NCBI GenBank assembly: GCA_009773645.1
Contig: WSYB01000001.1
Coordinates: 1-64,000, forward strand
Reading direction: 5' to 3'
DNA: 64,000 bases
Source of the DNA: Geobacteraceae bacterium
Lineage (GTDB): Bacteria > Desulfobacterota > Desulfuromonadia > Geobacterales > Geobacteraceae
A program made the translations under genes and the position numbers. Numbering within the stretch: the first letter of the stretch is position 1; every line of letters starts with the position of its first letter. Below the pieces are notes generated by a model that saw nothing but the letters and a program-made list of their open reading frames with translations, was not told where the DNA came from and ran no database searches. Positions 49,629 through 60,871 of this stretch are shown piece by piece.

Positions 49629-52625
49629 TCAGAGTTCCCTCAAGGTTTTTTGCCATGCTTCCTTCAGTTCGGCCAGGTCCGCCTTGACAACGGTCGATCC
49701 GTTCAAGCCGGTAATGGCGAGGTCGGGCTCCTCCGTCACGACACCAATCGAGGCAAAGCAATTGCCGCTCATGACCGCCTCGAACTCGTCCCGCTTTTCG
49801 GGATGGACGGTGACCAGATGACGCGAGGCGGATTCGGAGAAGAGGAGCGTCACGTCATTGCGGTCCGACTCATTCCCCTTCCAGAGCACCCGGCTGAGGT
49901 CCAGGCCGAAGCCGAAGCCGCCGGCAAAGGCCGACTCGGCCGCTGCCACGGCCAGCCCTCCGTCGGAGAGGTCGTGGCAGGAGGCCACCAGTCCCTGCGT
50001 GACCGCCAGGTGATAGGCCTGGTAGCGTTTGTATGCCTTGGTCGTGTCGACCACCGGCACCTTGTTGCCGATGGCCCCCTTCAGGGCAAAATATTCAGAC
50101 CCTCCCAGCTCGTCTCCGGTCTTGCCGAGGAGATAGACGATGTCACCGGGCCGTTTGACGTCCATGGTGACCGCCTTGCGCGCATCCTCTATCTTTCCGA
50201 TCACCGAGAAGAGGATGGTCGGCGGGATGGATATCTTGGTCCCCCCGTCGTAGAAATCGTTCTTCATCGAGTCCTTGCCGGAAATGAGCGGTAGATTATA
50301 GGCGAGGCAGACGTCATAGAGGGCCTGGTTCGCCCGCACCAGCTGGGCCATCTTGTAGGGGCCGTCGGGGGTCTTCTCCGACAGGACCGGATCGCACCAG
50401 CAGAAGTTGTCGAGTCCGGCGACGAGATCGAGGGAGCCGCCGACCGCCACGTAATTGCGCAGCCCCTCATCGATGGCATTGGCGGTCATATGGTAGGTAT
50501 CGATGTCGCTGTAACGGGGACAGATGCCGTGGGCCACCACCACCCCCTCGAAGGAATCGAGGATGGGACGCACCACCGCAGCATCGGACGGCCCGTCGTC
50601 GGCCACGCCGGTGAAGGGCTTGACCACTGAGCCTCCCTGCACCTCGTGGTCGTAACGGCGAACCACGGACTCCTTGGAGCAGATGTTGAGTGAGGAGAGA
50701 AGGGAGATCAGATCGGCAGTCAGGTTCTCGGTCACCACGACGTGCGGCTCCTCGTGCCGTGGAGGCTCCCATTTCGCCGGCAGTTGCATGGGAGGGAGCC
50801 CCTCGTGCATGAACGCAACCGGGAGGTAGGCGACGGTGCGGTCGCCGAAGAGGATATGGAAGTACCCCGAGTCCGTAAACTCACCCAGGACCGTCGCCTC
50901 CACGCCGAAGCGCCGGGCCATCGCCATGAATTCATCGATCCGTTCCGGCGGAACGGCCAGGGACATCCGCTCCTGGGCCTCGGAGATAAGTATCTCCCAT
51001 GGATTCAGACCGGGATATTTGAGCGGCGCCTTGGAGATATCCATACGGCAGCCGCCGCATTCCCCGGACATCTCGCCGATGGACGAAGAGAGCCCGCCGG
51101 CGCCGTTGTCGGTGATGAAGCGATAGAGCCCTTTGTCCCTGGCCCGGATAAGGAAGTCGAACATCCGCTTCTGGGTTATCGGGTCGCCGATCTGTACCGC
51201 CGATACGGGCGACGACTCGGACAGCTCCTCGGAGGAAAAGGTTGCCCCGTGAATGCCGTCCTTGCCGATCCGGCCGCCGGTCATGACGATCAGGTCCCCC
51301 GGGCTGATGGACTTCTCAAAGCTGGGCTCGCCGTTGATCTCCGCCGGCATGATCCCGGCGGTGCCGCAGAAGACCAGCGGCTTGCCGGCGAAACGCTCGT
51401 CGAAAACCAGGGAACCGTTGACGGTGGGTATCCCGCTCTTGTTGCCGCCGTGTTCTACCCCTTCCACAACTCCCTCAAAGATGCGGCGTGGATGGAGGAG
51501 GCGCGACGGCAGAGGCTTCGCGTAGAACGGATCGGCAAAACAGAAGACGTCGGTGTTGAAAATCAGGCTGGCGCCCTTGCCGGTCCCGAACGGGTCGCGA
51601 TTGACTCCGACGATGCCGGTAAGCGCACCGCCGTAAGGGTCGAGGGCCGACGGGGAGTTGTGGGTTTCCACCTTGAAGACCAGGGAGTGGGTGTCATTGA
51701 ACCTGATCACCCCTGCGTTATCCTTGAAGACCGAAAGACAGAAATCATTGGCACCCAGCTTCTCCCGCACGTCGCTGGTAGTGCGCTGGATGAACGATTT
51801 GAAGAGGGAGCGGATCTCCTGTTTGTTTCCCTGTTCGTCCTCGTAGTGGACAGTGCCGGCAAAAATCTTGTGCTTGCAGTGCTCCGACCAGGTCTGGGCC
51901 AGACACTCCAGCTCAACGTCGGTGGGCTTTGCGCCCAGCTCCATCTTACGCCGCTCCTCCTGCACCTGCGGGTCGCGGTAGTGATCCCGGATGATCCGCA
52001 TCTCCTCCAGGGAGAGCGCCAGCACCCCGTCCCGGCTGATTCTGACGAGCTCTTCATCCGAGACGTTCAGGTCTATTTCCCGTACGGCCGCAGCATGCTG
52101 CGTCCCTACCTCGACCTTCGGCACATAGACCGGCATCCCCCCCTGGACCGCAAAAGTTGCACTATCCACGACCTGGTAACGCTGGATGAGCGTATTGCAG
52201 AGGAGATCGGTGGCAATCCGCTCCACGTCGGCAACGGCGAGGCGCCCGGAAATCAGGTACTGGACCGACGTGTAGACCCCCTCGCCCGCCCGGAACGGCC
52301 GGCCGGTGATGTACTCGATCGCCTCCCTTGCGGTACGTCCCACATTGTCGGTCACACCGGGACGAAAGCCTACCTCCACGAGGAAATCGAAATCCGCAGC
52401 CTGCGGGTGGTCGATGCCGTACGTCTGGATAACCGGGTCGCAATAAGGTTCGGAGGCGGCCTTTTCCAGTTCCATTTCGGAAAGTGCGGCGTCCACGGTG
52501 TAAACGTCTATGGTGCGGACTCTCTCCACCGGCAGGCGGAGGAAATGCTCGATCTCCCGCTTGATCCGTTCGCCGCGGGCGTCGCGGACACTGTCTTTAA
52601 GGGCAACTTCGATTCTGTGGGCCAT
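49629..52625 (-). CDS. purL: Phosphoribosylformylglycinamidine synthase, PurS-PurL fusion
   Basis: 998 aa. Residues 1-75 (MAHRIEVALKDSVRDARGER, then VERVRTIDVYTVDAALSEME) look like PurS, and a second such segment follows around residues 90-170 (DFLVEVGFRPGVTDNVGRTA, then VYTSVQYLISGRLAVADVER), as in tandem PurS-like parts. The AIRS-like catalytic part follows (LAQTWSEHCKHKIFAGTVHY, FKVETHNSPSALDPYGGALT, LSDGGLAVAAAESAFA). No glutaminase domain; PurQ supplies it. TAATG overlap with the mscS stop. Confidence 0.94.
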   Translation of the reverse strand: MAHRIEVALKDSVRDARGERIKREIEHFLRLPVERVRTIDVYTVDAALSEMELEKAASEPYCDPVIQTYGIDHPQAADFDFLVEVGFRPGVTDNVGRTAREAIEYITGRPFRAGEGVYTSVQYLISGRLAVADVERIATDLLCNTLIQRYQVVDSATFAVQGGMPVYVPKVEVGTQHAAAVREIDLNVSDEELVRISRDGVLALSLEEMRIIRDHYRDPQVQEERRKMELGAKPTDVELECLAQTWSEHCKHKIFAGTVHYEDEQGNKQEIRSLFKSFIQRTTSDVREKLGANDFCLSVFKDNAGVIRFNDTHSLVFKVETHNSPSALDPYGGALTGIVGVNRDPFGTGKGASLIFNTDVFCFADPFYAKPLPSRLLHPRRIFEGVVEGVEHGGNKSGIPTVNGSLVFDERFAGKPLVFCGTAGIMPAEINGEPSFEKSISPGDLIVMTGGRIGKDGIHGATFSSEELSESSPVSAVQIGDPITQKRMFDFLIRARDKGLYRFITDNGAGGLSSSIGEMSGECGGCRMDISKAPLKYPGLNPWEILISEAQERMSLAVPPERIDEFMAMARRFGVEATVLGEFTDSGYFHILFGDRTVAYLPVAFMHEGLPPMQLPAKWEPPRHEEPHVVVTENLTADLISLLSSLNICSKESVVRRYDHEVQGGSVVKPFTGVADDGPSDAAVVRPILDSFEGVVVAHGICPRYSDIDTYHMTANAIDEGLRNYVAVGGSLDLVAGLDNFCWCDPVLSEKTPDGPYKMAQLVRANQALYDVCLAYNLPLISGKDSMKNDFYDGGTKISIPPTILFSVIGKIEDARKAVTMDVKRPGDIVYLLGKTGDELGGSEYFALKGAIGNKVPVVDTTKAYKRYQAYHLAVTQGLVASCHDLSDGGLAVAAAESAFAGGFGFGLDLSRVLWKGNESDRNDVTLLFSESASRHLVTVHPEKRDEFEAVMSGNCFASIGVVTEEPDLAITGLNGSTVVKADLAELKEAWQKTLREL

Positions 52626-53707
52626 TATCCTTCCTTTTCCAGCAATACCGTCCTGGTCGGATACGGTATCTCAATGCCTCTTTCCCGGAAACGGTCACAA
52701 ATCAACGTGCTTATCTTGTCCGTCACCGGGAATACCTTTGTGTAGTCATCCACCCAGAAAAAGAGCGACATGTTGAGGGCGCTGTCGCCAAAGGAAACAA
52801 AGAACGCCTCCGGTGCCGGGTCTTTCAGCACTTCCGGGACTTCCAGGGCAATCTCCACAAGAAGCTGTTTGACCCGTGTCACGTCGCTGCCGTAGGCAAT
52901 CCCCACGTTGATGCGCCCCTTGGAGCGGACATCGGGAAACGCCATATTGACAAGGGTGGTATTGCAGAGGTCTGAATTTGGGATGATGAGGAGAGTATTA
53001 TCAACAGTCTTGATCTTGGTGCTGCGCAGTCCGATATCTTCCACATCCCCCCACTGGCCCGAAGTCAGCTGAATCCGGTCGCCAATACGAAATGGGCGGT
53101 CGATCATCAGGGTAAATCCCGATATCATGTTGGCCAGGGTATCCTTGGCCGCCATCCCGATGGCCAGAGAGCCGATCCCGAGGGCGGTGACCAGGGAGAG
53201 GATGTCATAGTTGAAGTGTTTGAGGGTAATGATGAGGGCGGTGCCGATCAGGAAAATGGTGATGATCTTTTCCAGCAGCGGGATCAGTTGTCGGTCAAGC
53301 CCACCCCTGTCCTTTTCGGCCAGACGGGAGGCGTACCAGTTGAGGAGTTCGTCCGTTGCGCGGTAGGCGATGTTGGTAAAGATGATGATATTTACCACAA
53401 AGATGGCGCCGGAGACGGCCAGTTGGACCTTGTCCGGGAGCGGAAGTGATCTGACGGCGTAATAGAGGCCGGCAAACACCACCAGAAGAGAAGCCGGCGG
53501 CGTTATGCGCAAGAGGATGCGGTCATCCAGATCGGTACTGGTGAAGGAGGTGAATCGTGGCCCCCAGGTGACGAGAAGGTAGCGGAGCAGCCGGGAGAGG
53601 CCCCAGAAAACCGCAAATATGACGGTCGCCACCAGAATTTCCTTCAGCCAGAAAAGGTAGAGGCCGTCGGTTTCCTGGAGCCGGTAGAAATCCAGTATTT
53701 TATTCAC
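52625..53707 (-). CDS. MscS-family mechanosensitive channel
   Basis: 360 aa. N-terminal hydrophobic segments near residues 20-40, 68-88 and 95-115, then the pore and beta domain with SLAIGMAAKDTLANMISGFT, IDRPFRIGDRIQLTSGQWGD and IPNSDLCNTTLVNM, all MscS-type. Releases solutes on hypo-osmotic shock. It lies inside the pur operon between purB and purL, with overlaps at both ends, so it is co-expressed with purine synthesis genes; the functional link is unclear. Confidence 0.92.
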   Translation of the reverse strand: MNKILDFYRLQETDGLYLFWLKEILVATVIFAVFWGLSRLLRYLLVTWGPRFTSFTSTDLDDRILLRITPPASLLVVFAGLYYAVRSLPLPDKVQLAVSGAIFVVNIIIFTNIAYRATDELLNWYASRLAEKDRGGLDRQLIPLLEKIITIFLIGTALIITLKHFNYDILSLVTALGIGSLAIGMAAKDTLANMISGFTLMIDRPFRIGDRIQLTSGQWGDVEDIGLRSTKIKTVDNTLLIIPNSDLCNTTLVNMAFPDVRSKGRINVGIAYGSDVTRVKQLLVEIALEVPEVLKDPAPEAFFVSFGDSALNMSLFFWVDDYTKVFPVTDKISTLICDRFRERGIEIPYPTRTVLLEKEG

Positions 53708-54995
53708 CGAATACCCTCTTGAAAATGGTATCGACGTGTTTTAAGTGGTAGCCGAGATCGAACTTCTCCCGTATTTCCCCTTCGGAGAGGTAGTTGCGCA
53801 CCTCTGCATCGTTCAGGAGTTCGGCCTGGAAGTCTTTTCCCTCTTCCCAGACCTTCATGGCGTTGCGCTGGACCAGGGCATAGGCGTTTTCCCGCGACGC
53901 CCCCTTTTCGGCAAGGGCCAGGAGGACCCGCTGGGAAAATATCAACCCCCGCATGAGGTTCAGGTTCCGCATCATGTTTTCCGGGTACACCACCAGGTTT
54001 TCAATGAGACCTGCGGTGCGGTTCAGCATGAAGTCCAACAGGATGGTTGCGTCGGGGCCGATCACCCTTTCCACCGAAGAGTGGGAGATGTCCCGCTCGT
54101 GCCAGAGAGGAATGTTCTCCATGGCGGAGACGGCATATCCGCGAATCAACCGCGCCAGGCCGGAGAGGTTCTCCGAAAGGACCGGGTTCCGCTTGTGGGG
54201 CATTGCCGAAGAGCCCTTCTGTCCCTTACTGAAAAACTCCTCCGCCTCCAGCACCTCGGTCCGCTGCAGATGGCGGATTTCCACGGCAAACTTCTCGATG
54301 GATGAGGCAATAATTGCCAGGGTGGAAAAAAATTCCGCATGCCGGTCACGCTGGATAATCTGGGTGGAACAGGGTGCCGGCTTGAGACCCGCCTTGGTGC
54401 AGACAAACTCCTCCACCTTGGGATCGATATTGGCAAAAGTGCCGACTGCGCCGGAAATCTTGCCGTAGGCGATGGTCTCCCTGGCCGATTCCATCCGCCT
54501 GAGGTTTCTGCGCATTTCATCGTACCAGAGCGCCATCTTGAGCCCGAACGTGACCGGCTCGGCATGGATGCCGTGGGAACGGCCCATCATCGGAGTGTTT
54601 TTGTGTTCAAACGCCCTCTTTTTGATGGCCTCCATGAGCCGCCTGATGTCGGCGATGATCAGGTCGCTCGCCTCTGCCAGCAGCATGGCAAAGGAGGTGT
54701 CGAGGACGTCCGACGAGGTGAGCCCCAGGTGGACGAAACGGGAGTCGTCGCCGATGTAGTCGGCCACCGACGTGAGAAAGGCGATCACGTCATGCTTGAC
54801 CACCTTTTCTATCTCATCGATGCGGGAGACGTCGAATCGTGCCTTTGTCCTGATCCGGTCCACCGCTTCCATCGGGATGGTACCCATCCGGGCGTGGGCC
54901 TCGCAGGCGTAAATCTCTATATCAAGCCACTTCTGGTAGCGGTTTTCCGGTTCCCATATCCGGGCCATTTCTGGTCTGCTGTAGCGTTCTATCAC
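53700..54995 (-). CDS. purB: Adenylosuccinate lyase
   Basis: 431 aa. Fumarase/aspartase superfamily signature SSAMPHKRNPVLSENL plus TSSDVLDTSFAMLL and MGRSHGIHAEPVTFG. Acts twice in purine synthesis (SAICAR and adenylosuccinate cleavage). Start is GTG at 54995 (AAGGGAG upstream). First gene of the purB-mscS-purL-purQ-purF-pyrE run. Overlaps the mscS start by 8 bases. Confidence 0.95.
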   Translation of the reverse strand: MIERYSRPEMARIWEPENRYQKWLDIEIYACEAHARMGTIPMEAVDRIRTKARFDVSRIDEIEKVVKHDVIAFLTSVADYIGDDSRFVHLGLTSSDVLDTSFAMLLAEASDLIIADIRRLMEAIKKRAFEHKNTPMMGRSHGIHAEPVTFGLKMALWYDEMRRNLRRMESARETIAYGKISGAVGTFANIDPKVEEFVCTKAGLKPAPCSTQIIQRDRHAEFFSTLAIIASSIEKFAVEIRHLQRTEVLEAEEFFSKGQKGSSAMPHKRNPVLSENLSGLARLIRGYAVSAMENIPLWHERDISHSSVERVIGPDATILLDFMLNRTAGLIENLVVYPENMMRNLNLMRGLIFSQRVLLALAEKGASRENAYALVQRNAMKVWEEGKDFQAELLNDAEVRNYLSEGEIREKFDLGYHLKHVDTIFKRVFGE

Positions 54996-55022
54996 GGATC
55001 AATCTCCCTTCGGTATATTCAT

Positions 55023-55094
55023 GTAGGGGCACCCCTTGCGGGTGCACGTTTCAGTTGGCGGCCATGGTTGGGCAGGCGCAAGACCTGCCCCTAC
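55023..55094. repeat. Composite inverted repeat (GTAGGGGC ... GCCCCTAC)
   Basis: Termini GTAGGGGC (55023-55030) and GCCCCTAC (55087-55094). Between them two hairpins, GCACCCCTTGCGGGTGC and GGCAGGCGCAAGACCTGCC. The right terminus supplies the TAG stop codon of the metallo-beta-lactamase-fold gene. Related to 40199-40224. Confidence 0.75.
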
Positions 55095-55867
55095 GTTTGC
55101 CATTTTAAAACCCCGCTGACCCGGTGCTGTTCGCCGATGAAAAGCTGCGGCGAGCAGACGTTTTGACCTGCAAGCATGGCCGAGGCAACGCCGAGGGCAA
55201 CTGCGGGGTCGTTGTTGACCTCGGATAGATGAGCCAGAAAAATCCCTTCGAGTCCCGGGTGAATGATCTCGTCGAGGAGCGCTGCTGACTCAAGATTGGA
55301 CAGGTGGCCGTGACGGGATTTTATCCGCTGTTTCAAGTGCCATGGGTATGGGCCGTTCAACAGCATTTCTTCATCGTGGTTGGATTCCAACACCAGGGCC
55401 CGGCACCCCTTAAGCTTGTCCTTTACCAATCCGGTAGCCGTGCCCAGGTCGGTGGCTATTCCGATTCTGCCGTCAAGGCACTCGATCAGGAAACCTACCG
55501 GATCGCAAGCGTCATGGGTAGTGGGAAAAGGATCGATCTGAATATCCTTGAGTGTAAAGGGGTAGCCGGATTCAAATTCTACGAGTTCCGTTTTTCCAAT
55601 GAATGAGAGACACTCCCTGCTGGTTGGATAACTGATAAGGAGAGGTATCCTGAGTTTTCGCGACAGGGCGCCGGCGCCTCTTATGTGGTCCGAGTGCTCA
55701 TGGCTGATGAGAATGGCGTCCAGTTCCGTGCCGTCGATACCGATAAGAGCCAGTCTGTGCAGTACCTCACGGGCGGAAAGCCCGGCGTCCACAAGGATTT
55801 TGGTCGAGCCTGCCTCAACAAAAATAGCATTGCCCTTGCTGCCGCTGGCAAGCAGGCAAACCCGCAC
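55091..55867 (-). CDS. Metallo-beta-lactamase-fold hydrolase (YycJ/WalJ-like)
   Basis: 258 aa. HxHxDH metal motif ISHEHSDHIRGAG near residue 60, then TTHDACDPVGFLIEC, ATDLGTATG and ESNHDEEMLL, as in YycJ-type nucleases or hydrolases. Start is GTG at 55867, which has an excellent AAGGAGGGAAC site; an ATG 13 codons upstream has none. Substrate unknown; YycJ is linked to DNA repair or cell wall control in Gram-positives. Stop codon lies in a repeat. Confidence 0.88.
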   Translation of the reverse strand: MRVCLLASGSKGNAIFVEAGSTKILVDAGLSAREVLHRLALIGIDGTELDAILISHEHSDHIRGAGALSRKLRIPLLISYPTSRECLSFIGKTELVEFESGYPFTLKDIQIDPFPTTHDACDPVGFLIECLDGRIGIATDLGTATGLVKDKLKGCRALVLESNHDEEMLLNGPYPWHLKQRIKSRHGHLSNLESAALLDEIIHPGLEGIFLAHLSEVNNDPAVALGVASAMLAGQNVCSPQLFIGEQHRVSGVLKWQT

Positions 55868-56097
55868 GTTCCCTCCTTGACGCCTGCTTCTCAATGTCAA
55901 ACGCATTCCGGCCGCGATTAACAGCTAGAGGACGTCGCTCATAACAGATATGATAAAATACGGGTTCCCAGGCTCTCTTGCCGTTCTCGCGATAAATCCG
56001 CGGCGGTAACGGCCGGACTCACGTCCTGAGCCATCGGGCAGAACTTCATCTATATACAGGAAACCGGGGTGAGATTCAAGATTAAACTTGGGGACGG

Positions 56098-58173
56098 TTA
56101 CCTCAGCAGATTCATATAATCCAGCGATGCGTCTCCAATAAGCGGATTCAGGGGGAGGAGAATATGGAAGGTGGAGCCGGGGTACTGGGAAGGGTTGTAG
56201 CCGGGCGATTCAACCCAAATCTCTCCGCCGTGCATTTCAACAATCCCCTTGGCAATGGCGAGCCCCAGCCCTGCGCCCTTGGCCTTGAATGCAACCTTAC
56301 CGGAGCTGTGCTCTTCAATTTTTCCTGCCTCGTAAAACTTCTCAAAAATACGAAGCTGATCTTCTCTGTCAATTCCGATGCCGGTATCCTTGACGGTAAC
56401 TTCCACATAGAGGTGGTGTTCCTTGCCGATATTCACTACCGGTTTCATGTGATCGGAATCGTCGCTCTGCTTGCTGCGAAGCAGGTACTTGGCGCTGGTG
56501 GAAACGGTTATACAGCCGCCGTCAGGGGTAAACTTTATGGCATTGCCCAATACATTCGACAAAAGCTGCATGAGTCTCAAGCTATCCCCTCTGATAGTCG
56601 GAATGGATTCATCCAGCTGCAAAACCAGCCCTTGCTTCCTCATGGAAAAAAAGAACCGCAGCTCATTGACGGTTGACTCAACAATGTGATTCAGGTTGAC
56701 ATCATCCAGCTTGAGCTGAAGTCTCTTTTCATCAATCATGGATACGTCCACCATATCCTTGATTATATTATCCAGCCGGGCTGCGGCATTGGCGATATTC
56801 TCCACCATTTCGAGCACTGTCTTGTCAACCTTGTCGTCCATATCCGTCAAGATCAGTTCGGCATATCCCATTATTACGGTCAAAGGTGTTTTCAACTCGT
56901 GGGAAGCGAGCCCCAGGAAAGAATCTTTCATTTTATTGAGCCTTGCCAGATCAGCGGCGCTCTTCCCCAGATTGTTCAGAATCTCCCTCTCCTTGGTTAT
57001 ATCCCGGAATATGGCCTGAACCAGTCGTTCACTACCGCTTTTTATACTGCTGACATTAACCCTTCCCAGCACCGACTCCCCATCCTTTTTCACAAACTGC
57101 ATCTCTTCGGCGATGTGCAAGCCATTGAGGGCATCTTTGAACATCTTGTGCATTCTCGGAATGTTTTCCACATCCAGTAACAAGAGCAGCTTGGTCAATG
57201 GCAGACCAACCATTTCCTGGGCGGCATAGCCGAAAAACTCTTCAGCCAGCTTATTAACCATCTTGACGATTTCGTCGTCACCGATAACCACGATGGCATC
57301 GCCTGAATCCTCCATGAGGGATTTATAGAGCTCTTCCGACCTTTCCAGTTCCAGGCTCAGACTCTCCAGTTTCAGATATGAGGAGTGAAGCTTGTTATGT
57401 GCGCCCTCCAGATCTCTATAGCTTTTTTGTACCTCCTCTTCCCGAAATTTAAGGGATTCGGACATGAAGTTGATATTTTTTGCCAGCTCATTGAATTCGT
57501 AAACCGGAACCTCTTCTATTCGTGTGTCAAACGCGCCTTCGGAGATCTTTTTAACGCCGTTCAGCAGAGAAGAAATCGGCTGCATGATGCTTTTTTTCAC
57601 AAAAACCACCACAAGGGTAAACGCAACGAGAAAAAAGAAAAGGAGGATAAAGATGGAACGAAGTATCATCTTTTCGATTTTATTGGAAACCTCGTTCTCC
57701 GGAAAACCGATGTGGATAAGGGCAAGATGTTTGCCATCGGGAGATTTTATCGGGGTGACCGTATCGTAATAACGTCTGTCAACGCCTATAAGACGGACTT
57801 GTTTCTGTGCGTTCAAAGTAAGGGATTCCACAATATGGTTGAAAGGGAGGCTGTTAAAGAAGGGATCACTGAGAAACAGGGTCTTCCCTTCCATATCAGT
57901 GATTACGCAGTAGTCGCCGGCCGGTGGATTGGCCCCCACCACTTCCCGGCATTTTTCGGTAATCCCGGGAATGTCTTTGATATCGATGCCCAGGCCGATG
58001 ACCTTTTCAATATTACCCTTAAGTGATGCGCCAAGACTTTGGGAGCTGAAAATGAGGGCCTTTTTATAGTCCCGCCGGTATGCGGCGATATCCATGCCGG
58101 TATTTGCGAGGATCGTGAGAAAGAGGATTATGAACGAAAAAAGGATTATCCTTTTTTCCAGCGTGTTTTTCAT
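56098..58173 (-). CDS. Membrane sensor histidine kinase (periplasmic sensor, HAMP, PAS)
   Basis: 691 aa. TM1 (residues about 8-28), a periplasmic sensor of roughly 145 residues that looks Cache-like, TM2 (about 175-197, ILLFFFLVAFTLVVVFVKK), HAMP, coiled coil, PAS (about 280-400), HisKA (GLASHELKTPLTVIMGYAEL), HATPase_c (GNAIKFTPDGG, DTGIGI, GAGLGLAIAKGIVEM). No receiver. No cognate response regulator is adjacent. A promoter lies just upstream; gap is divergent. Confidence 0.92.
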   Translation of the reverse strand: MKNTLEKRIILFSFIILFLTILANTGMDIAAYRRDYKKALIFSSQSLGASLKGNIEKVIGLGIDIKDIPGITEKCREVVGANPPAGDYCVITDMEGKTLFLSDPFFNSLPFNHIVESLTLNAQKQVRLIGVDRRYYDTVTPIKSPDGKHLALIHIGFPENEVSNKIEKMILRSIFILLFFFLVAFTLVVVFVKKSIMQPISSLLNGVKKISEGAFDTRIEEVPVYEFNELAKNINFMSESLKFREEEVQKSYRDLEGAHNKLHSSYLKLESLSLELERSEELYKSLMEDSGDAIVVIGDDEIVKMVNKLAEEFFGYAAQEMVGLPLTKLLLLLDVENIPRMHKMFKDALNGLHIAEEMQFVKKDGESVLGRVNVSSIKSGSERLVQAIFRDITKEREILNNLGKSAADLARLNKMKDSFLGLASHELKTPLTVIMGYAELILTDMDDKVDKTVLEMVENIANAAARLDNIIKDMVDVSMIDEKRLQLKLDDVNLNHIVESTVNELRFFFSMRKQGLVLQLDESIPTIRGDSLRLMQLLSNVLGNAIKFTPDGGCITVSTSAKYLLRSKQSDDSDHMKPVVNIGKEHHLYVEVTVKDTGIGIDREDQLRIFEKFYEAGKIEEHSSGKVAFKAKGAGLGLAIAKGIVEMHGGEIWVESPGYNPSQYPGSTFHILLPLNPLIGDASLDYMNLLR

Positions 58174-58192
58174 ATGTCGTTTTTGTGTTTAT

Positions 58193-58220
58193 AAGATATT
58201 ATTAACATTGGAGCTGTCAA
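58193..58220 (-). promoter_or_regulatory. Sigma-70 promoter of the sensor kinase gene
   Basis: Minus strand TTGACA (58220-58215), 16 bases, TATCTT (58198-58193), about 20 bases before the kinase ATG. Confidence 0.6.
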
Positions 58221-58320
58221 CATTATCACAATTTAAGTAATATTTATAGTTTTTTGAGGTGGTTGTGCATATATGAACGGTAAAATTATTATAACTTCAA
58301 TATGAACCGTTTCGCTATAG

Positions 58321-59475
<1,155 letters not shown>

Positions 59476-59491
59476 AAGTTAACAATATGCA

Positions 59492-59520
59492 GGGGGGGTA
59501 ATTCCCCCCTTTTTATTTTT
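59492..59520 (+). terminator. Intrinsic terminator-like hairpin between gap and pgk
   Basis: GGGGGGG (59492-59498), loop TAATT, CCCCCC (59504-59509), then TTTTTATTTTT. Strong G-C stem plus T run, inside the operon. It would give a separate gap transcript and reduce read-through into pgk. Confidence 0.8.
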
Positions 59521-59581
59521 ACCCCCTGGAAACACCTGCCAGTGCATTTCGACAACTCATACAAATATTTTTGGAGGGTTT

Positions 59582-60781
59582 ATGGCGATCCGTTATATTG
59601 ATGAGATAGAAGACCTTAGAGAAAAAAAAGTATTCATGAGGGTCGACTTCAATGTTCCCCTCGACGAAAATCAGAATATCACCGAAGACACCCGGATCAG
59701 GGCGGTCCTCCCTACCATAAACTACGCCCTGGACTTTAATGCTAAAGTCATCCTTGCCTCCCACCTGGGGCGCCCCAAAGGGGAAAGAAAACCCAAATAC
59801 TCCATGGCCCCTGCGGCCAAAAGACTTTCCCGCCTCCTCGGCAAGGAGGTTACCCTCGCCCCGGACTGTATCGGCGACGACGTGGAAAAGATCATTAACG
59901 CCATGAAACCCGGCGATGTGGTGATGCTGGAAAATCTCCGCTTTTATCCCGGCGAAGAAAAAAATGATGAGAATTTTGCCCGAGCCCTTGCCGACAATTG
60001 CGATATATATGTTAACGACGCCTTTGCCGTTTCCCACCGCGCCCACGCTTCGGTCGAAGCTATAACCAAATTCTTTCCGGACGTGGTTGCCGGATTTCTC
60101 ATGAAGAATGAGATGAACTACTTTGAAAAAGCCATGAAAAATCCGATCAGGCCTCTGGTAGCCATTCTCGGGGGGGCAAAGGTGTCCGGCAAGCTGGAGG
60201 TACTGGAGAATCTCTGCACCAAGGTGGACAAGATCATTATCGGCGGCGGGATGGCATTCACATTCCTGAAAGCGCTTGGCTACAATGTGGGAAAATCGCT
60301 GGTGGAAGAAGACCTCATTGAAACAGCGCGCAAGACGTATAACAAGGCGAGGGAAAACGGGATCAAATTCTATCTGCCGGTTGATTGCGTTGTGGCAGAC
60401 CAGTTCAACCCGGAAGCGGAAACCAAGGTAACCACCATACAGGAAATACCCGAGGGGTGGATGGCCCTCGATATCGGACCCGCAACGGTCACCCTCTTCG
60501 CGGAAGCGTTGCAAAACGCCAAGACCATCATCTGGAACGGTCCCATGGGTGTATTTGAAATGGACGCTTTCTCTCGTGGGACCTTTGCCATGGTTAGCGC
60601 AGTGGCCAACTCCTATGCCCTCACCATCGTGGGGGGCGGCGATACAGACGTGGCCGTGCATCGTGCCGGTGAATATGCCAAGATCAGCTATATATCCACC
60701 GGCGGTGGCGCTTTCCTGGAGCTTCTGGAAGGGAAAAAACTTCCCGGCATTAAAGTGCTGGAAGAAAACGGCACCAAATAA
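59582..60781 (+). CDS. pgk: Phosphoglycerate kinase
   Basis: 399 aa. N-domain [32 protein letters not shown], and the nucleotide C-domain GGGDTDVAV and [18 protein letters not shown]. Makes ATP from 1,3-bisphosphoglycerate. ATG at 59582 after TTTGGAGGGTTT. Middle gene of the glycolytic cluster. Confidence 0.97.
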   Translation: MAIRYIDEIEDLREKKVFMRVDFNVPLDENQNITEDTRIRAVLPTINYALDFNAKVILASHLGRPKGERKPKYSMAPAAKRLSRLLGKEVTLAPDCIGDDVEKIINAMKPGDVVMLENLRFYPGEEKNDENFARALADNCDIYVNDAFAVSHRAHASVEAITKFFPDVVAGFLMKNEMNYFEKAMKNPIRPLVAILGGAKVSGKLEVLENLCTKVDKIIIGGGMAFTFLKALGYNVGKSLVEEDLIETARKTYNKARENGIKFYLPVDCVVADQFNPEAETKVTTIQEIPEGWMALDIGPATVTLFAEALQNAKTIIWNGPMGVFEMDAFSRGTFAMVSAVANSYALTIVGGGDTDVAVHRAGEYAKISYISTGGGAFLELLEGKKLPGIKVLEENGTK

Positions 60782-60787
60782 AAAATC

Positions 60788-60857
60788 AGTGAAGAGTGAA
60801 CAGTGAAAAGTGAATAAATATCTTTCCGATTCACCTTTCACCCTTCACCTTTCACGC
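60788..60857. repeat. Heptamer hairpin array (pgk-tpiA spacer)
   Basis: Left arm AGTGAAG, AGTGAAC, AGTGAAA, AGTGAAT. Loop AAATATCTTTCCGA. Right arm TTCACCT, TTCACCC, TTCACCT, TTCACGC. Four units each, arms complementary (GTGAA against TTCAC). Fills almost the whole spacer. Confidence 0.9.
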
Positions 60858-60871
60858 CCTTGGAGATTTTT

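Noticed and set aside
50742-52745. 667-codon open frame on the plus strand over purL
   Set aside because: Antisense to purL, low-complexity translation, no ribosome-binding site.
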